A stretch of 64,000 bases of DNA from Pachypanchax playfairii (Eukaryota; Chordata; Actinopteri; Cyprinodontiformes; Aplocheilidae), in the NCBI GenBank assembly GCA_006937955.1, contig SSNP01000307.1, positions 204,494 to 268,493 of the forward strand, written 5' to 3'. Of this stretch, positions 45,901-60,900 are shown piece by piece. A program made the translations under genes and the position numbers. Numbering within the stretch: position 1 is the first letter of the stretch; each line of letters begins with the position of its first letter. The notes under the pieces were generated by a model, which worked only from the letters and a program-made list of their open reading frames with translations, did not search any database and was not told where the DNA came from.

Positions 45901-48900
45901 AGACTCGCAAGGACAGGGGATTTCCTGATATAAACATCTGAGAGCGTTGCTCATCGACGGTGTTTACATTCTTGCAACACATTCATGTAATCATACATCA
46001 CAGACACGCCCCTTCAATGACCTCACCGTGTGTGCGTGGTCCGTGCCCACTGAGGTGTTTTTTTTTTCAATCTCATGCAGTGCCACTAGTGGGCGCTGCA
46101 CGAGAGGAATTTTTCCTACTGTGCTTTTCCTGTTTACTTTTATGTTCCAGTTGAGTGAACGCTGGCGCGTCTGGCTGCCGCTGCTCACTGGAAAACCTTC
46201 TGTGTTTTGTGTTTTATGTCTTGTAAAGCGACCTTGGTTGTCCCGAAAGGCGCTTAATAAATAAAATGTATTGTTATTATTATTATCTGAACTATGTTTT
46301 ACTACTATGAAAGTAAAAAAACAACATTAAAAAATTACTTTATGGCACTGAATGAGGGTTCCCTAAATATCATGTTTAGAGCTGCAAACCCCCAAAAGTT
46401 TCAGCTGCATCTATCAGGTCTGAGAAATTGAAAATTAATGTTACATCAGAGGCAGCTCTTGAATAGCCTCAGTGATCCCAGACCTGATGGGGTTCTGACT
46501 CAGACCCAGTCTGACTCACTGACCTTGGAAACCATCTTGTGAAGACACAAATCACAGTTCTTACATTTCTGTAGACAAAAACTCGCAGTCGGAGGCCTCC
46601 CAGCGTTTCCAGCTCTTGACCATGATATAGCAACTTGGAGGACAGCTGCTCCTTTAGGATGTGATTGTTCATCAGCTTCCTCATGTCAGCAGTCATCATC
46701 CCACTCCCTGTTGGAAACGCAGACAGATCTCAGTGCAATGACATCCTGTTCCTTTTATCTCTGTGAGCTTTGAACCTGCAGGTGAGAGTTACGTTTAAAA
46801 GCGTCGTTCAGAGGAGCCAACATGGTCAGGGCTTCCGACCCGGTCAGGTGGGAGGAGAGACCAGCCTCAACAAACAACCGGGTTGCCATGGAAACCGATG
46901 AACCCTCAGCCAGCTCCAGAAGTGTTTTAGCTATAAATGCAGACAACAAGTTACTACATGGGTATTTATTGTGATAGTCTGTCACATCAGCTCTCATATG
47001 CACTGAAATGTATTTACTTGCTATCATTTCAGCATGGAGGCTTCCAGCTGCAGACGTCACCATGCCATGCCATACCATACCGTACCACACCACACCACAC
47101 CACACGAATGGTAAATGTCCTGCACTTGCATAGCGCTTTTCTAATCATTCAGACCACTCAAAGCACTTTTACACTACAAGTTTTACAATCACCACATACA
47201 TACATGCATACACGCATACATAAATACACGCACACATACATAGATACACATACCATACCATACCATACCATACCATACCATACCATACCATACCATACCA
47301 TACCATATTTATTTATATAGCACTTTCTACACAACTTTACAGCTGACCAAAGCACATAACAGTAAAACAGAAATATAACACGAATCAAGAAGCTTAAACA
47401 AAAAAAAACAGATTTTTAAAACAGAGTTTTAAAGACCACCAAGGAGGACACCCGCCTGACTGTTAAGGGATGCTGGTTTCATAGTCTTGGGTCACTAACC
47501 GAAAAAACCTCCCCCCTGCAATCTGTACGAACTGTTAGCAATAGTTGATCAGATGACTGGAGTGTTCAGCAAGGTTGGTAGATGGAGAGCAAGTCAGACA
47601 GATGGAGGGTTAGGGGTGTTATTTCTTGGTGTGATTCAAGAATCTAGCATTTTGCATCAACTGGAGGTGCGCCAGGGTAGTTTTATTTACACCCATAAGA
47701 GTCTTGTAGGAGTAATCCAGTCTGGATGTAATAAAGCCGTGAATTACCACCTCAAGGTGCCTTCTACAAAGGATGGACTTTAATTTAGCAAGTAAGCAAA
47801 GTTGGAAAAAAACAAGATTTCAGTGTGACATTTACCTGGGCATCCAATATTAAGCAGGAGTCCTTTTTCACACCAAGATTTGTTCCAACAGACTTTTGAT
47901 TTAAAGAAAGGACTGAGAGATCAGGAGGCTGAATTGGAGTATGACCAGCAGGTTGGAACATAATGAATTCTGTTTTAGCATCATTTAGATGTAGAAGATT
48001 AGCAGCAAGCCAACAACTGACGTCATGCAGACAATCAAGGAGAGGCTGAACGGATTTTTGAGGTTTTAGAGGTATATAAACCTGGCAGTCATCAGCATAC
48101 AGGTCGTAGTTAATGGAATGTTTTCTAAAAATGGTGCTCAGAGGGAGGATGTACAGGGAGAAGAGCAGTGGACCCAGAATGGAACCCTGAGGGATTCCCA
48201 AGAGAGCAAATCAGTGCGGGATGAAGTCCCATCCACTAAGACACTCTGTGTCCTGTCAAGTAAATAGGATTTAAACCAGTCTAGGGCTGGACCAGTTAAG
48301 GCAAGGCTTCCCTCCAGGTATGCCAGGAGAAGGTTGTGGTCTAAAAGCAATTGAGGACATGTTAAAGGGAAGATTCAGTGCTATGCAAAAACTGAAGACC
48401 AGATTAAAAGACATCCAGGACCTTATGTTCTGCTAAATGGACCGATAGCTGGTCATACACCACCTTTTCAAGGACTTTAGACAGAAAGGGAAGCTTAGAA
48501 ATGGGATGGAAGTTTGAAAGAACTGTGGTGTCAAGGCCAGGTTTCTTTAAAAGGGGCTGCACCACTGCAGGCTTGAAGGCACGAGGTACTACAGCACTAG
48601 ATAAACTGGAGTTTATGATGTACAAGGGCTTATGACCCAAAAGAGGAGAAGACCTGTTTTAGGAGGCAGGGGGGAATAATGTCATCTGGAGAACCAGCAT
48701 GTTTCATAGAGGAGACTAGAGTCTCCAGTGAGGAAAGAGAGATGGGCTTCAAGCCTGATTAAATGATTAGGTTGGTACAGATTGGGTGGACTGTAGAAGA
48801 CAAGCCTTGATAGAGACCACTTTGGTAAGAAAGAAGTCCAGAAACTTATCAGGGAGATCCACTGAGATGGGTGGAGAAAGAGGCTCATTATTAGTCAGTG

Positions 48901-51900
48901 CAGCATCGATGACTTTATAAAGAACCCTTTGATTGGACTGATTTGCTTGAATGATGTTAGAGAAATAGTGATTTCTAGCATGGTTAACTGCTCATTGGTA
49001 TTTGGACCAGGAACCCTTTAAGATTTCCAGCAAAACTGAGATGATGTTGTTGTTGAGATGTTGTTCCACTTGAGTGTGACAAATTTACTTAATGTTCTTC
49101 ATGTTTGTTCCAGAAATCAACACTGCTCTTATTTTAAGGGACTATAAGTAAGCGTAACAACACAACAAATGCTCCAACAATGTCCTTGTCAGTAGAAAGA
49201 GCCCAGGCATTTTCTCCGCGGTTGCCTCTATATGCATGTAAAATCACTGTATTAGTTATTAACAGAGTTTATTCGGGTCGATTAGACACTGTGCTTTCTA
49301 GAGGCAGTCTAAAGCTGTCACGGTTCTGGGGTTTGGGTTTTTTCTTTCTGGTCTGTGAGGTTTTTCTCTGTAGTGTTTCACTGGTGGGATTGCTGCAGCT
49401 GCTGTGTGGTGTGTGCTGTCTCCACTAATCATCTCTGCAGGGTGTGACAGCTCTCATCAGTGGCTGCAGGTGTGGATCATTACCCAGCTCAGGAGAGCTG
49501 GGTATTTAAGCAGAGGAGCAAGAAGAGTCAGACGCCAGTTCGTTCCGATCATCCTGTGGTACAGAGCGACCAGAGATAGCACTGATCAGTTATTCCCTAA
49601 AGACGAGCTCTTTAACGCTTGATCTGTTTTTTCCTTTTCCCCCAGGAGCTTCACCCGGACCTGACGCCTTCCCGCAGATCCGTACCTCCTATCCTGGAGA
49701 GCAGCCGTTTCCACAGGCTCTCACGCCAAGTTTGGTTTCCCCGGACCTGCTCTCCGCCTGTCTCTCTCCCCGGTGCGCTGTCTGTCTCTGGTCTCCTCCG
49801 GATCCACACCTCCCCGGTCTGCACGCGGCTGTCACCCCTGCCACAGTCTTAGCTGTGGAGACAGCACCACGTCCCGGGCTTCCTCGCTTTCCCTCGACTC
49901 CTGGGGCTCCACCCCCGCTGCAGTGTCTTCGGATCCCACCTCACGCAACTACAGCTTCACCTCACAGTAAGTGTGGTTGCACTTTCCCCGCGCACTGCAG
50001 CGGGTCGTGTTGCTTGTGTTCTAACGAGTCTCCTCCCCCCAGGATCAAGTCTCTTCCCCGCCTCAGTTCCAGTCCTGTTTTCATCGAGCACATTACACTG
50101 TTTTGTTCTGTTGTCTCGTGCACCTTTTATAATAAATTCACTTCCCCTGATTTCTGTTTCCCCGTGTTTGTATGGAGTTGGGTCGCTCTTGGGGTTCGAA
50201 CGAACACCCCCTGGTGGGAATCACGACAAAAGCGTAACGGCGTCATGCGCATTCACACTTAGACGTAGCGTTTATTATCTCTAGCAAACGCTGCAGAGCC
50301 AGAGGTAGCATTGGAAGATTCTACCAAGAACAAGAAGAGAGCTGCACACAGTGTACTGAGTGAGTCATCTTCTCAGAAAGAAAATCTTTGGTTGGGAGCT
50401 GATTGGTAACAGCAGTTACTCGTTTAGCTGCGCGGGTGGAGAAGAGTTTCTTCAGGAGCTGTTGGACGTTCATTTGATGCCTCGTTCTTCTCCTCACTGG
50501 CAACAATCTAACCAGATCCTGTCTTCTCTCGTGCATACATGAAGATAGTTTTCTCCAGTGTGTTTCATGTCCTGATTCCTTGTGCTCTCTTCAGGATTAC
50601 ACTCAATGCTTCTGTGTCTACTCAAGGCTCCCCCTCGAGGCTGTTTTAGGAATGTGGGATGAAATCGGAGAAACCTGGAGAAAACCCACACATGCACAGG
50701 GAGAACACGCAAACTCCATGCAGAAAAGTCCAAGCCCATATTTAAACCCAGAACCTTCTCACTGCAAGTTAACAGTGCTACCAACTGCGCCACCGTGCAG
50801 CCCGGCAGTAACATTGATGGCAGGTAACTACCTGAGTCTGGGATGAGCAGCTCATTGATATAGTGGATGACTCCATTTGTTCCCAGCTGATCCTTCTTGA
50901 TGATGATGGCCTTGCCATTCAGAGTCATCTGGTCTCCATCACAGCCAACCTCCAACGAGGTGCCCTGCAGGGTCTCCATTGGGGTCCCTGACACAATTGA
51001 TTCAGCGCACTGCAGGTGCTTCAGAATGTGGTAGTTCAGCAGGTCTGAAGGGATGGAAACAAGTGAATTTTGGCAGTTTTGTTGAACAAAAAGATCACCA
51101 GAAAAATGCTAAACAAGCAAATGATCACCTTTCAGTGCCACAGGATCTCCTAGAATCCTGTTCAGGGTCTCCTGAGGAATCTTCTGGAATGCTTTGTTGG
51201 TGGGAGCAAAGATTGTGTACTGACCTTCACTCTCCAACATGGTGTTCAGACCTACAGCAGCAAAGGCCGCCTGAAACAGAGAGACAGAAAGTTGGGAAAA
51301 TGGCTAAACTGTCTGTCCAGGAGAAAAAACTCTGTTACATAGTTTATATCTATTTTTGCTATAAAACAACAATTAAACACAGACAGTTGAAAATTAATTA
51401 ATTAAGCATTTGGATAGTTTGTTCACCCGCAGCTTCTCCAGGTCATCATCCACGTCAATGATGCTCTGTATGTTGTTTGAGATGGCAGTAATGACACGGT
51501 CAATAACATGCACAATGCCATTAGTGGCATGTTGGTCTGGTTTGATGAGTCGAGCACAGTTTACTGTGACAATCTGAGACACAAGAAGCAACTGAATCAA
51601 TCACATTTGACAGGAACGAATACAGGTCAAAGGGCTGTTACTGAGTGTGTTACAGTGTGTGTTACTGAGTGTGTTACAGTGTGTGTTACAGTGTGTTACA
51701 GTGTGTTACAGTGTGTGTTACTGAGTGTGTTACTGAGTGTGTTACAGTGTGTGTTACTGAGTGTGTTACAGTGTGTTACAGTGTGTGTTACAGTGTGTTA
51801 CAGTGTGTGTTACTGAGTGTGTTACAGTGTGTGTTACTGAGTGTGTTACAGTGTGTGTTACTGAGTGTGTTACAGTGTGTGTTACAGTGTGTTACAGTGT

Positions 51901-54900
51901 GTGTTACTGAGTGTGTTACAGTGTGTGTTACAGTGTGTTACAGTGGGCGTGTTACTGTGTGTGTTAGTGTGTGTGTTACTGTGTGTGTTACTGAGTGTGT
52001 TACTGTGTGTGTTACAGTGTGTTACTGTGTGTGTTACAGTGTGTTACAGTGTGTGTTACTGAGTGTGTTACAGTGTGTGTTACTGTGTGTGTTACAGTGT
52101 GTGTTACAGTGTGTGTTACAGTGTGTGTTACAGTGTGTGTTACAGTGTGTGTTACAGTGTGTGTTAGTGTGTGTGTTACAGTGTGTTACAGTGTGTGTTA
52201 CAGTGTGTTACAGTGTGTGTTACAGTGTGTGTTACTGAGTGTGTTACAGTGTGTGTTACAGTGTGTGTTACTGAGTGTGTTACTGAGTGTGTTACAGTGT
52301 GTGTTACTGAGTGTGTTACAGTGTGTGTTACAGTGTGTTACAGTGTGTGTTACTGAGTGTGTTACAGTGTGTGTTACAGTGTGTGTTACTGAGTGTGTTA
52401 CTGTGTGTGTTACAGTGTGTTACTGAGTGTGTTACAGTGTGTTACAGTGTGTATTACTGAGTGTGTTACAGTGTGTTTCTGAGTGTGTTACAGTGTGTGT
52501 TACTGTGTGTGTTACAGTGTGTTACAGTGTGTGTTACTGAGTGTGTTACAGTGTGTTACAGTGTGTTACAGTGTGTGTTACTGAGTGTGTTACTGAGTGT
52601 GTTACAGTGTGTGTTACTGAGTGTGTTACAGTGTGTGTTACTGTGTGTGTTACTGAGTGTGTTACTGTGTGTGTTACAGTGTGTTACTGAGTGTGTTACA
52701 GTGTGTTACAGTGTGTGTTACTGAGTGTGTTACAGTGTGTGTTACTGAGTGTGTTACAGTGTGTGTTACAGAGTGTGTTACAGTGTGTTACAGTGTGTGT
52801 TACAGTGTGTTACAGTGTGTGTTACTGTGTGTGTTACTGAGTGTGTTACTGTGTGTTACAGTGTGTGTTACTGAGTGTGTTACTGTGTGTTACTGAGTGT
52901 GTTACAGTGTGTTACAGTGTGTGTTACTGAGTGTGTGTTACTGTGTGTGTTACAGTGTGTGTTACTGTGTGTGTTACAGTGTGTGTTACAGTGTGTGTTA
53001 CTGAGTGTGTTACAGTGTGTGTTACTGAGTGTGTTACAGTGTGTTACAGTGTGTGTTACTGAGTGTGTTACAGTGTGTGTTACTGAGTGTGTTACAGTGT
53101 GTGTTACTGCGTGTGTTACTGAGTGTGTTACTGTGTGTGTTACAGTGTGTTACTGAGTGTGTTACAGTGTGTTACAGTGTGTGTTACTGAGTGTGTTACA
53201 GTGTGTGTTACTGAGTGTGTTACAGTGTGTTACAGTGTGTGTTACTGAGTGTGTTACAGTGTGTGTTACTGAGTGTGTTACAGTGTGTGTTACAGAGTGT
53301 GTTACAGTGTGTGTTACTGTGTGTGTTACAGTGTGTGTTACTGTGTGTGTTACAGTGTGTGTTACAGTGTGTTACAGTGTGTGTTACTGAGTGTGTTACA
53401 GTGTGTGTTACTGAGTGTGTTACAGTGTGTGTTACTGAGTGTGTTACAGTGTGTGTTACTGTGTGTGTTACAGTGTGTTACTGAGTGTGTTACAGTGTGT
53501 TACAGTGTGTGTTACTGAGTGTGTTACAGTGTGTTACAGTGTGTGTTACTGAGTGTGTTACAGAGTGTGTTACTGTGTGTTACTGAGTGTGTTACAGTGT
53601 GTTACAGTGTGTGTTACTGAGTGTGTTACAGTGTGTGTTACTGAGTGTGTTACAGTGTGTGTTACAGAGTGTGTTACAGTGTGTGTTACTGTGTGTTTTG
53701 AGTGTGTTACAGTGTGTGTTAGTGAGTGTGTTACAGTGTGTGTTACTGCGTGTGTTACTGAGTGTGTTACTGTGTGTGTTACAGTGTGTTACTGAGTGTG
53801 TTACAGTGTGTTACAGTGTGTGTTACTGAGTGTGTTACAGTGTGTGTTACTGAGTGTGTTACAGTGTGTGTTACTGAGTGTGTTACAGTGTGTTACAGTG
53901 TGTATTACTGAGTGTGTTACAGTGTGTGTTACTGTGTGTGTTACTGAGTGTGTTACTGTGTGTTACTGAGTGTGTTACAGTGTGTTACAGTGTGTGTTAC
54001 TGAGTGTGTTACAGTGTGTGTTACTGAGTGTGTTACAGTGTGTGTTACTGTGTGTGTTACTGTGTGTGTTACTGTGTGTGTTACAGTGTGTGTTACTGAG
54101 TGTGTTACAGTGTGTGTTACAGTGTGTTACAGTGTGTGTTACTGAGTGTGTTACAGTGTGTGTTACAGTGTGTTACAGTGTGTGTTACAGTGTGTTACAG
54201 TGTGTGTTACTGTGTGTGTTACTGAGTGTGTTACTGTGTGTTACTGAGTGTGTTACAGTGTGTTACAGTGTGTGTTACTGAGTGTGTTACAGTGTGTGTT
54301 ACTGAGTGTGTTACAGTGTGTGTTACTGAGTGTGTTACAGTGTGTTACAGTGTGTGTTACTGAGTGTGTTACAGTGTGTTACAGTGTGTGTTACTGAGTG
54401 TGTTACAGTGTGTGTTACAGTGTGTTACAGTGTGTGTTACTGAGTGTGTTACTGAGTGTGTTACAGTGTGTGTTACTGAGTGTGTTACAGTGTGTGTTAC
54501 TGAGTGTGTTACAGTGTGTTACAGTGTGTGTTACTGAGTGTGTTACAGTGTGTTACAGTGTGTGTTACTGAGTGTGTTACAGTGTGTGTTACTGAGTGTG
54601 TTACAGTGTGTGTTACAGTGTGTTACAGTGTGTGTTACTGAGTGTGTTACAGTGTGTGTTACTGAGTGTGTTACAGTGTGTGTTACTGAGTGTGTTACAG
54701 TGTGTTACAGTGTGTGTTACTGAGTGTGTTACAGTGTGTGTTACTGAGTGTGTTACAGTGTGTGTTACTGAGTGTGTTACAGTGTGTGTTACTGAGTGTG
54801 TTACAGTGTGTGTTACTGAGTGTGTTACAGTGTGTGTTACTGTGTGTGTTACAGTGTGTGTTACTGTGTGTGTTACAGTGTGTGTTACAGTGTGTGTTAC

Positions 54901-57900
54901 TGAGTGTGTTACAGTGTGTGTTACTGAGTGTGTTACAGTGTGTGTTACTGAGTGTGTTACAGTGTGTGTTACTGAGTGTGTTACAGTGTGTGTTACAGTG
55001 TGTTACAGTGTGTTACAGTGTGTGTTACTGAGTGTGTTACTGAGTGTGTTACAGTGTGTGTTACTGAGTGTGTTACAGTGTGTGTTACAGTGTGTTACAG
55101 TGTGTGTTACAGTGTGTTACAGTGTGTGTTACTGTGTGTGTTACTGAGTGTGTTACTGTGTGTTACTGAGTGTGTTACAGTGTGTTACAGTGTGTGTTAC
55201 TGAGTGTGTTACAGTGTGTGTTACTGTGTGTGTTACAGTGTGTGTTACAGTGTGTGTTACTGAGTGTGTTACAGTGTGTGTTACAGTGTGTTACAGTGTG
55301 TGTTACTGTGTGTGTTACTGAGTGTGTTACTGTGTGTTACTGAGTGTGTTACAGTGTGTTACAGTGTGTGTTACAGTGTGTGTTACTGAGTGTGTTACAG
55401 TGTGTGTTACAGTGTGTTACAGTGTGTTACAGTGTGTGTGTTACTGAGTGTGTTACTGTGTGTTACAGTGTGTGTTACTGAGTGTGTTACAGTGTGTGTT
55501 ACTGAGTGTGTTACAGTGTGTGTTACAGTGTGTTACAGTGTGTGTTACTGAGTGTGTGTTACTGTGTGTGTTACAGTGTGTGTTACTGTGTGTGTTACTG
55601 TGTGTGTTACAGTGTGTGTTACAGTGTGTTACAGTGTGTGTTACTGAGTGTGTTACAGTGTGTGTTACTGAGTGTGTTACAGTGTGTGTTACTGAGTGTG
55701 TTACAGTGTGTGTTACAGTGTGTTACAGTGTGTTACAGTGTGTGTTACTGAGTGTGTTACAGTGTGTGTTACTGAGTGTGTTACAGTGTGTGTTACGGTG
55801 TGTGTTACAGTGTGTGTTACTGTGTGTTTCAGTGTGTGTTACAGTGTGTTACTGTGTGTGTTACTGTGTGTGTTACAGAGTGTGTTACTGCGTGTGTTAC
55901 TGAGTGTGTTACTGTGTGTGTTACAGTGTGTTACTGAGTGTGTTACAGTGTGTTACAGTGTGTGTTACTGAGTGTGTTACAGTGTGTTACAGTGTGTGTT
56001 ACTGAGTGTGTTACAGTGTGTGTTACTGAGTGTGTTACAGTGTGTGTTACTGCGTGTGTTACTGAGTGTGTTACTGTGTGTGTTACAGTGTGTTACTGAG
56101 TGTGTTACAGTGTGTTACAGTGTGTGTTACTGAGTGTGTTACAGTGTGTTACAGAGTGTGTTACTGAGTGTGTTACAGTGTGTGTTACTGAGTGTGTTAC
56201 TGAGTGTGTTACAGTGTGTTACTGAGTGTGTTACAGTGTGTTACAGTGTGTGTTACTGAGTGTGTTACAGTGTGTGTTACTGAGTGTGTTACAGTGTGTG
56301 TTACAGTGTGTTACAGTGTGTGTTACTGAGTGTGTTACAGTGTGTTACAGTGTGTGTTACTGAGTGTGTTACAGTGTGTGTTACAGTGTGTTACAGTGTG
56401 TGTTACTGTGTGTGTTACTGAGTGTGTTACAGTGTGTGTTACTGAGTGTGTTACAGTGTGTTACAGTGTGTGTTACTGAGTGTGTGTTACTGAGTGTGTT
56501 ACAGTGTGTGTTACTGAGTGTGTTACAGTGTGTGTTACAGAGTGTGTTACAGTGTGTGTTACTGTGTGTGTTACAGTGTGTTACAGTGTGTGTTACTGAG
56601 TGTGTTACAGTGTGTGTTACTGAGTGTGTTACAGTGTGTGTTACTGTGTGTGTTACTGTGTGTGTTACTGTGTGTTACAGTGTGTTACAGTGTGTGTTAC
56701 TGAGTGTGTTACAGTGTGTTACAGTGTGTGTTACTGAGTGTGTTACAGTGTGTGTTACAGTGTGTTACAGTGTGTGTTACTGAGTGTGTTACAGTGTGTG
56801 TTACTGAGTGTGTTACAGTGTGTGTTACTGTGTGTGTTACTGAGTGTGTTACTGTGTGTGTTACAGTGTGTTACTGAGTGTGTTACAGTGTGTTACAGTG
56901 TGTGTTACTGAGTGTGTGTTACTGTGTGTGTTACTGAGTGTGTTACTGGGTGTGTTACAGTGTGTGTTACTGAGTGTGTTACAGTGTGTGTTACTGAGTG
57001 TGTTACAGTGTGTGTTACTGAGTGTGTTACAGTGTGTGTTACAGTGTGTTACAGTGTGTTACAGTGTGTGTTACTGAGTGTGTTACTGAGTGTGTTACAG
57101 TGTGTGTTACTGAGTGTGTTACAGTGTGTGTTACTGAGTGTGTTACAGTGTGTGTTACTGAGTGTGTTACAGTGTGTTACAGTGTGTGTTACTGAGTGTG
57201 TTACAGTGTGTTACAGTGTGTGTTACTGAGTGTGTTACAGTGTGTGTTACTGTGTGTGTTACAGTGTGTGTTACTGTGTGTGTTACAGTGTGTGTTACAG
57301 TGTGTGTTACTGAGTGTGTTACAGTGTGTTACAGTGTGTTACAGTGTGTGTTACTGAGTGTGTTACTGAGTGTGTTACAGTGTGTGTTACTGAGTGTGTT
57401 ACAGTGTGTGTTACTGAGTGTGTTACAGTGTGTGTTACTGAGTGTGTTACAGTGTGTGTTACTGTGTGTGTTACTGAGTGTGTTACTGTGTGTGTTACAG
57501 TGTGTTACTGAGTGTGTTACAGTGTGTTACAGTGTGTGTTACAGAGTGTGTTACAGAGTGTGTTACTGTGTGTGTTACAGTGTGTGTTACTGAGTGTGTT
57601 ACAGTGTGTGTTACTGAGTGTGTTACAGTGTGTGTTACTGAGTGTGTTACTGTGTGTGTTACTGNNNNNNNNNNNNNNNNNNNNNNNNNNNNNNNNNNNN
57701 NNNNNNNNNNNNNNCTGTGTGTGTTACAGTGTGTGTTACTGTGTGTGTTACAGTGTGTGTTACAGTGTGTGTTATTGAGTGTGTTACAGTGTGTGTTACA
57801 GAGTGTGTTACAGTGTGTGTTACAGTGTGTGTTACTGTGTGTGTTACAGTGTGTGTTACAGTGTGTGTTACTGAGTGTGTTACAGTGTGTGTTACTGTGT

Positions 57901-60900
57901 GTGTTACAGTGTGTGTTACAGTGTGTTACAGTGTGTGTGTTACTGAGTGTGTTACTGTGTGTTACAGTGTGTGTTAGTGTGTGTTACAGTGTGTGTTACA
58001 GTGTGTTACAGTGTGTGTTACTGTGTGTGTTACTGAGTGTGTTACTGTGTGTTACTGAGTGTGTTACAGTGTGTGTTACTGAGTGTGTTACAGTGTGTGT
58101 TACTGAGTGTGTTACAGTGTGTGTTACTGTGTGTGTTACTGAGTGTGTTACTGTGTGTTACTGAGTGTGTTACAGTGTGTTACAGTGTGTGTTACTGAGT
58201 GTGTTACAGTGTGTGTTACTGAGTGTGTTACAGTGTGTGTTACAGTGTGTTACAGTGTGTGTTACAGTGTGTTACAGTGTGTGTTACTGTGTGTGTTACT
58301 GAGTGTGTTACTGTGTGTTACTGTGTGTGTTATTGAGTGTGTTACAGTGTGTGTTATTGTGTGTGTTACAGTGTGTGTTACAGTGTGTTACAGTGTGTGT
58401 TACTGAGTGTGTTACAGTGTGTGTTACAGTGTGTGTTACAGTGTGTGTTACAGTGTGTTACGGTGTGTGTTACTGTGTGTGTTACTGAGTGTGTTACTGT
58501 GTGTTACTGAGTGTGTTACAGTGTGTTACAGTGTGTGTTACTGAGTGTGTTACAGTGTGTGTTACAGTGTGTTACAGTGTGTGTTACTGAGTGTGTTACA
58601 GTGTGTGTTACAGTGTGTTACAGTGTGTGTTACAGTGTGTTACAGTGTGTGTTACTGTGTGTGTTACTGTGTGTGTTACAGTGTGTGTTACTGTGTGTGT
58701 TACAGTGTGTGTTACTGTGTGTGTTACAGTGTGTGTTACAGTGTGTTACAGTGTGTGTGTTACTGAGTGTGTTACTGTGTGTGTTACTGAGTGTGTTACA
58801 GTGTGTGTTACTGAGTGTGTTACAGTGTGTGTTACTGAGTGTGTTACAGTGTGTGTTACAGTGTGTTACAGTGTGTGTTACAGTGTGTTACAGTGTGTGT
58901 TACTGTGTGTGTTACTGAGTGTGTTACTGTGTGTGTTACAGTGTGTTACTGAGTGTGTTACAGTGTGTTACAGTGTGTGTTACTGAGTGTGTTACAGTGT
59001 GTGTTACAGTGTGTTACAGTGTGTGTTACAGTGTGTTACAGTGTGTGTTACTGTGTGTGTTACTGAGTGTGTTACTGTGTGTTACTGAGTGTGTTACAGT
59101 GTGTGTTACTGAGTGTGTTACAGTGTGTGTTACTGAGTGTGTTACAGTGTGTTACTGTGTGTGTTACTGTGTGTGTTACAGTGTGTGTTACTGTGTGTGT
59201 TACAGTGTGTGTTACTGTGTGTGTTACAGTGTGTGTTACTGTGTGTGTTACAGTGTGTGTTACTGTGTGTGTTACTGAGTGTGTTACTGTGTGTGTTACA
59301 GTGTGTTACTGAGTGTGTTACAGTGTGTTACAGTGTGTGTTACTGAGTGTGTTACTGAGTGTGTTACAGTGTGTGTTACTGAGTGTGTTACAGTGTGTGT
59401 TACAGTGTGTTACAGTGTGTGTTACTGAGTGTGTTACAGTGTGTGTTACTGAGTGTGTTACAGTGTGTGTTACAGTGTGTTACAGTGTGTGTTACAGTGT
59501 GTTACAGTGTGTGTTACTGAGTGTGTTACTGAGTGTGTTACTGTGTGTTACTGAGTGTGTTACAGTGTGTTACAGTGTGTGTTACTGAGTGTGTTACTGT
59601 GTGTTACAGTGTGTGTTACTGAGTGTGTTACAGTGTGTGTTACTGAGTGTGTTACAGTGTGTTACAGTGTGTGTTACTGTGTGTGTTACAGTGTGTGTTA
59701 CAGTGTGTGTTACTGAGTGTGTTACAGTGTGTTACAGTGTGTGTTACAGTGTGTGTGACAGTGTGTGTTTGTGTGTGTGTGAGTGTGTGTTAGTGTGTGT
59801 TTGTGTGTGTGTTATAGTGTGTTACAGTGTGTGTTACTGTGTGTGTTACTGTGTGTGTTAGTGTGTGTTTCTGAGTGTGTTACAGTGTGTGTTATTGAGT
59901 GTGTTACAGTGTGTGTTACTGAGTGTGTTACAGTGTGTGTTACAGTGTGTTACAGTGTGTGTTACTGTGTGTGTTACTGAGTGTGTTACTGTGTGTTACT
60001 GAGTGTGTTACAGTGTGTTACAGTGTGTGTTACTGAGTGTGTTACAGTGTGTGTTACTGAGTGTGTTACAGTGTGTGTTACTGAGTGTGTTACAGTGTGT
60101 GTTACTGAGTGTGTTACAGTGTGTGTTACTGTGTGTTACAGTGTGTGTTACAGTGTGTTACAGTGTGTGTTACTGTGTGTGTTACAGTGTGTGTTACAGT
60201 GTGTGTTACTGTGTGTGTTACAGTGTGTGTTACAGTGTGTGTTACAGTGTGTTACAGTGTGTGTTACAGTGTGTGTTACAGTGTGTGTTAGTGTGTGTGT
60301 TACAGTGTGTTACAGTGTGTGTTACAGTGTGTTACAGTGTGTGTTACTGAGTGTGTTACAGTGTGTGTTACAGTGTGTTACAGTGTGTGTTACAGTGTGT
60401 TACAGTGTGTGTTACTGTGTGTGTTTCTGAGTGTGTTACTGTGTGTGTTACTGTGTGTGTTACTGTGTGTGTTACTGTGTGTGTTACTGAGTGTGTTACA
60501 GTGTGTGTTACTGAGTGTGTTACAGTGTGTGTTACTGAGTGTGTTACAGTGTGTGTTACTGAGTGTGTTACAGTGTGTGTTACTGAGTGTGTTACAGTGT
60601 GTTACAGTGTGTGTTACTGAGTGTGTTACAGTGTGTTACAGTGTGTGTTACTGAGTGTGTTACAGTGTGTGTTACAGTGTGTTACAGTGTGTGTTACTGA
60701 GTGTGTTACAGTGTGTGTTACTGTGTGTGTTACAGTGTGTGTTACAGTGTGTGTTACAGTGTGTGTTACAGTGTGTGTTACAGTGTGTGTTACAGTGTGT
60801 GTTACAGTGTGTGTTACAGTGTGTGTTACAGTGTGTGTTAGTGTGTGTGTTACAGTGTGTTACAGTGTGTGTTACAGTGTGTTTCAGTGTGTGTTTCTGA

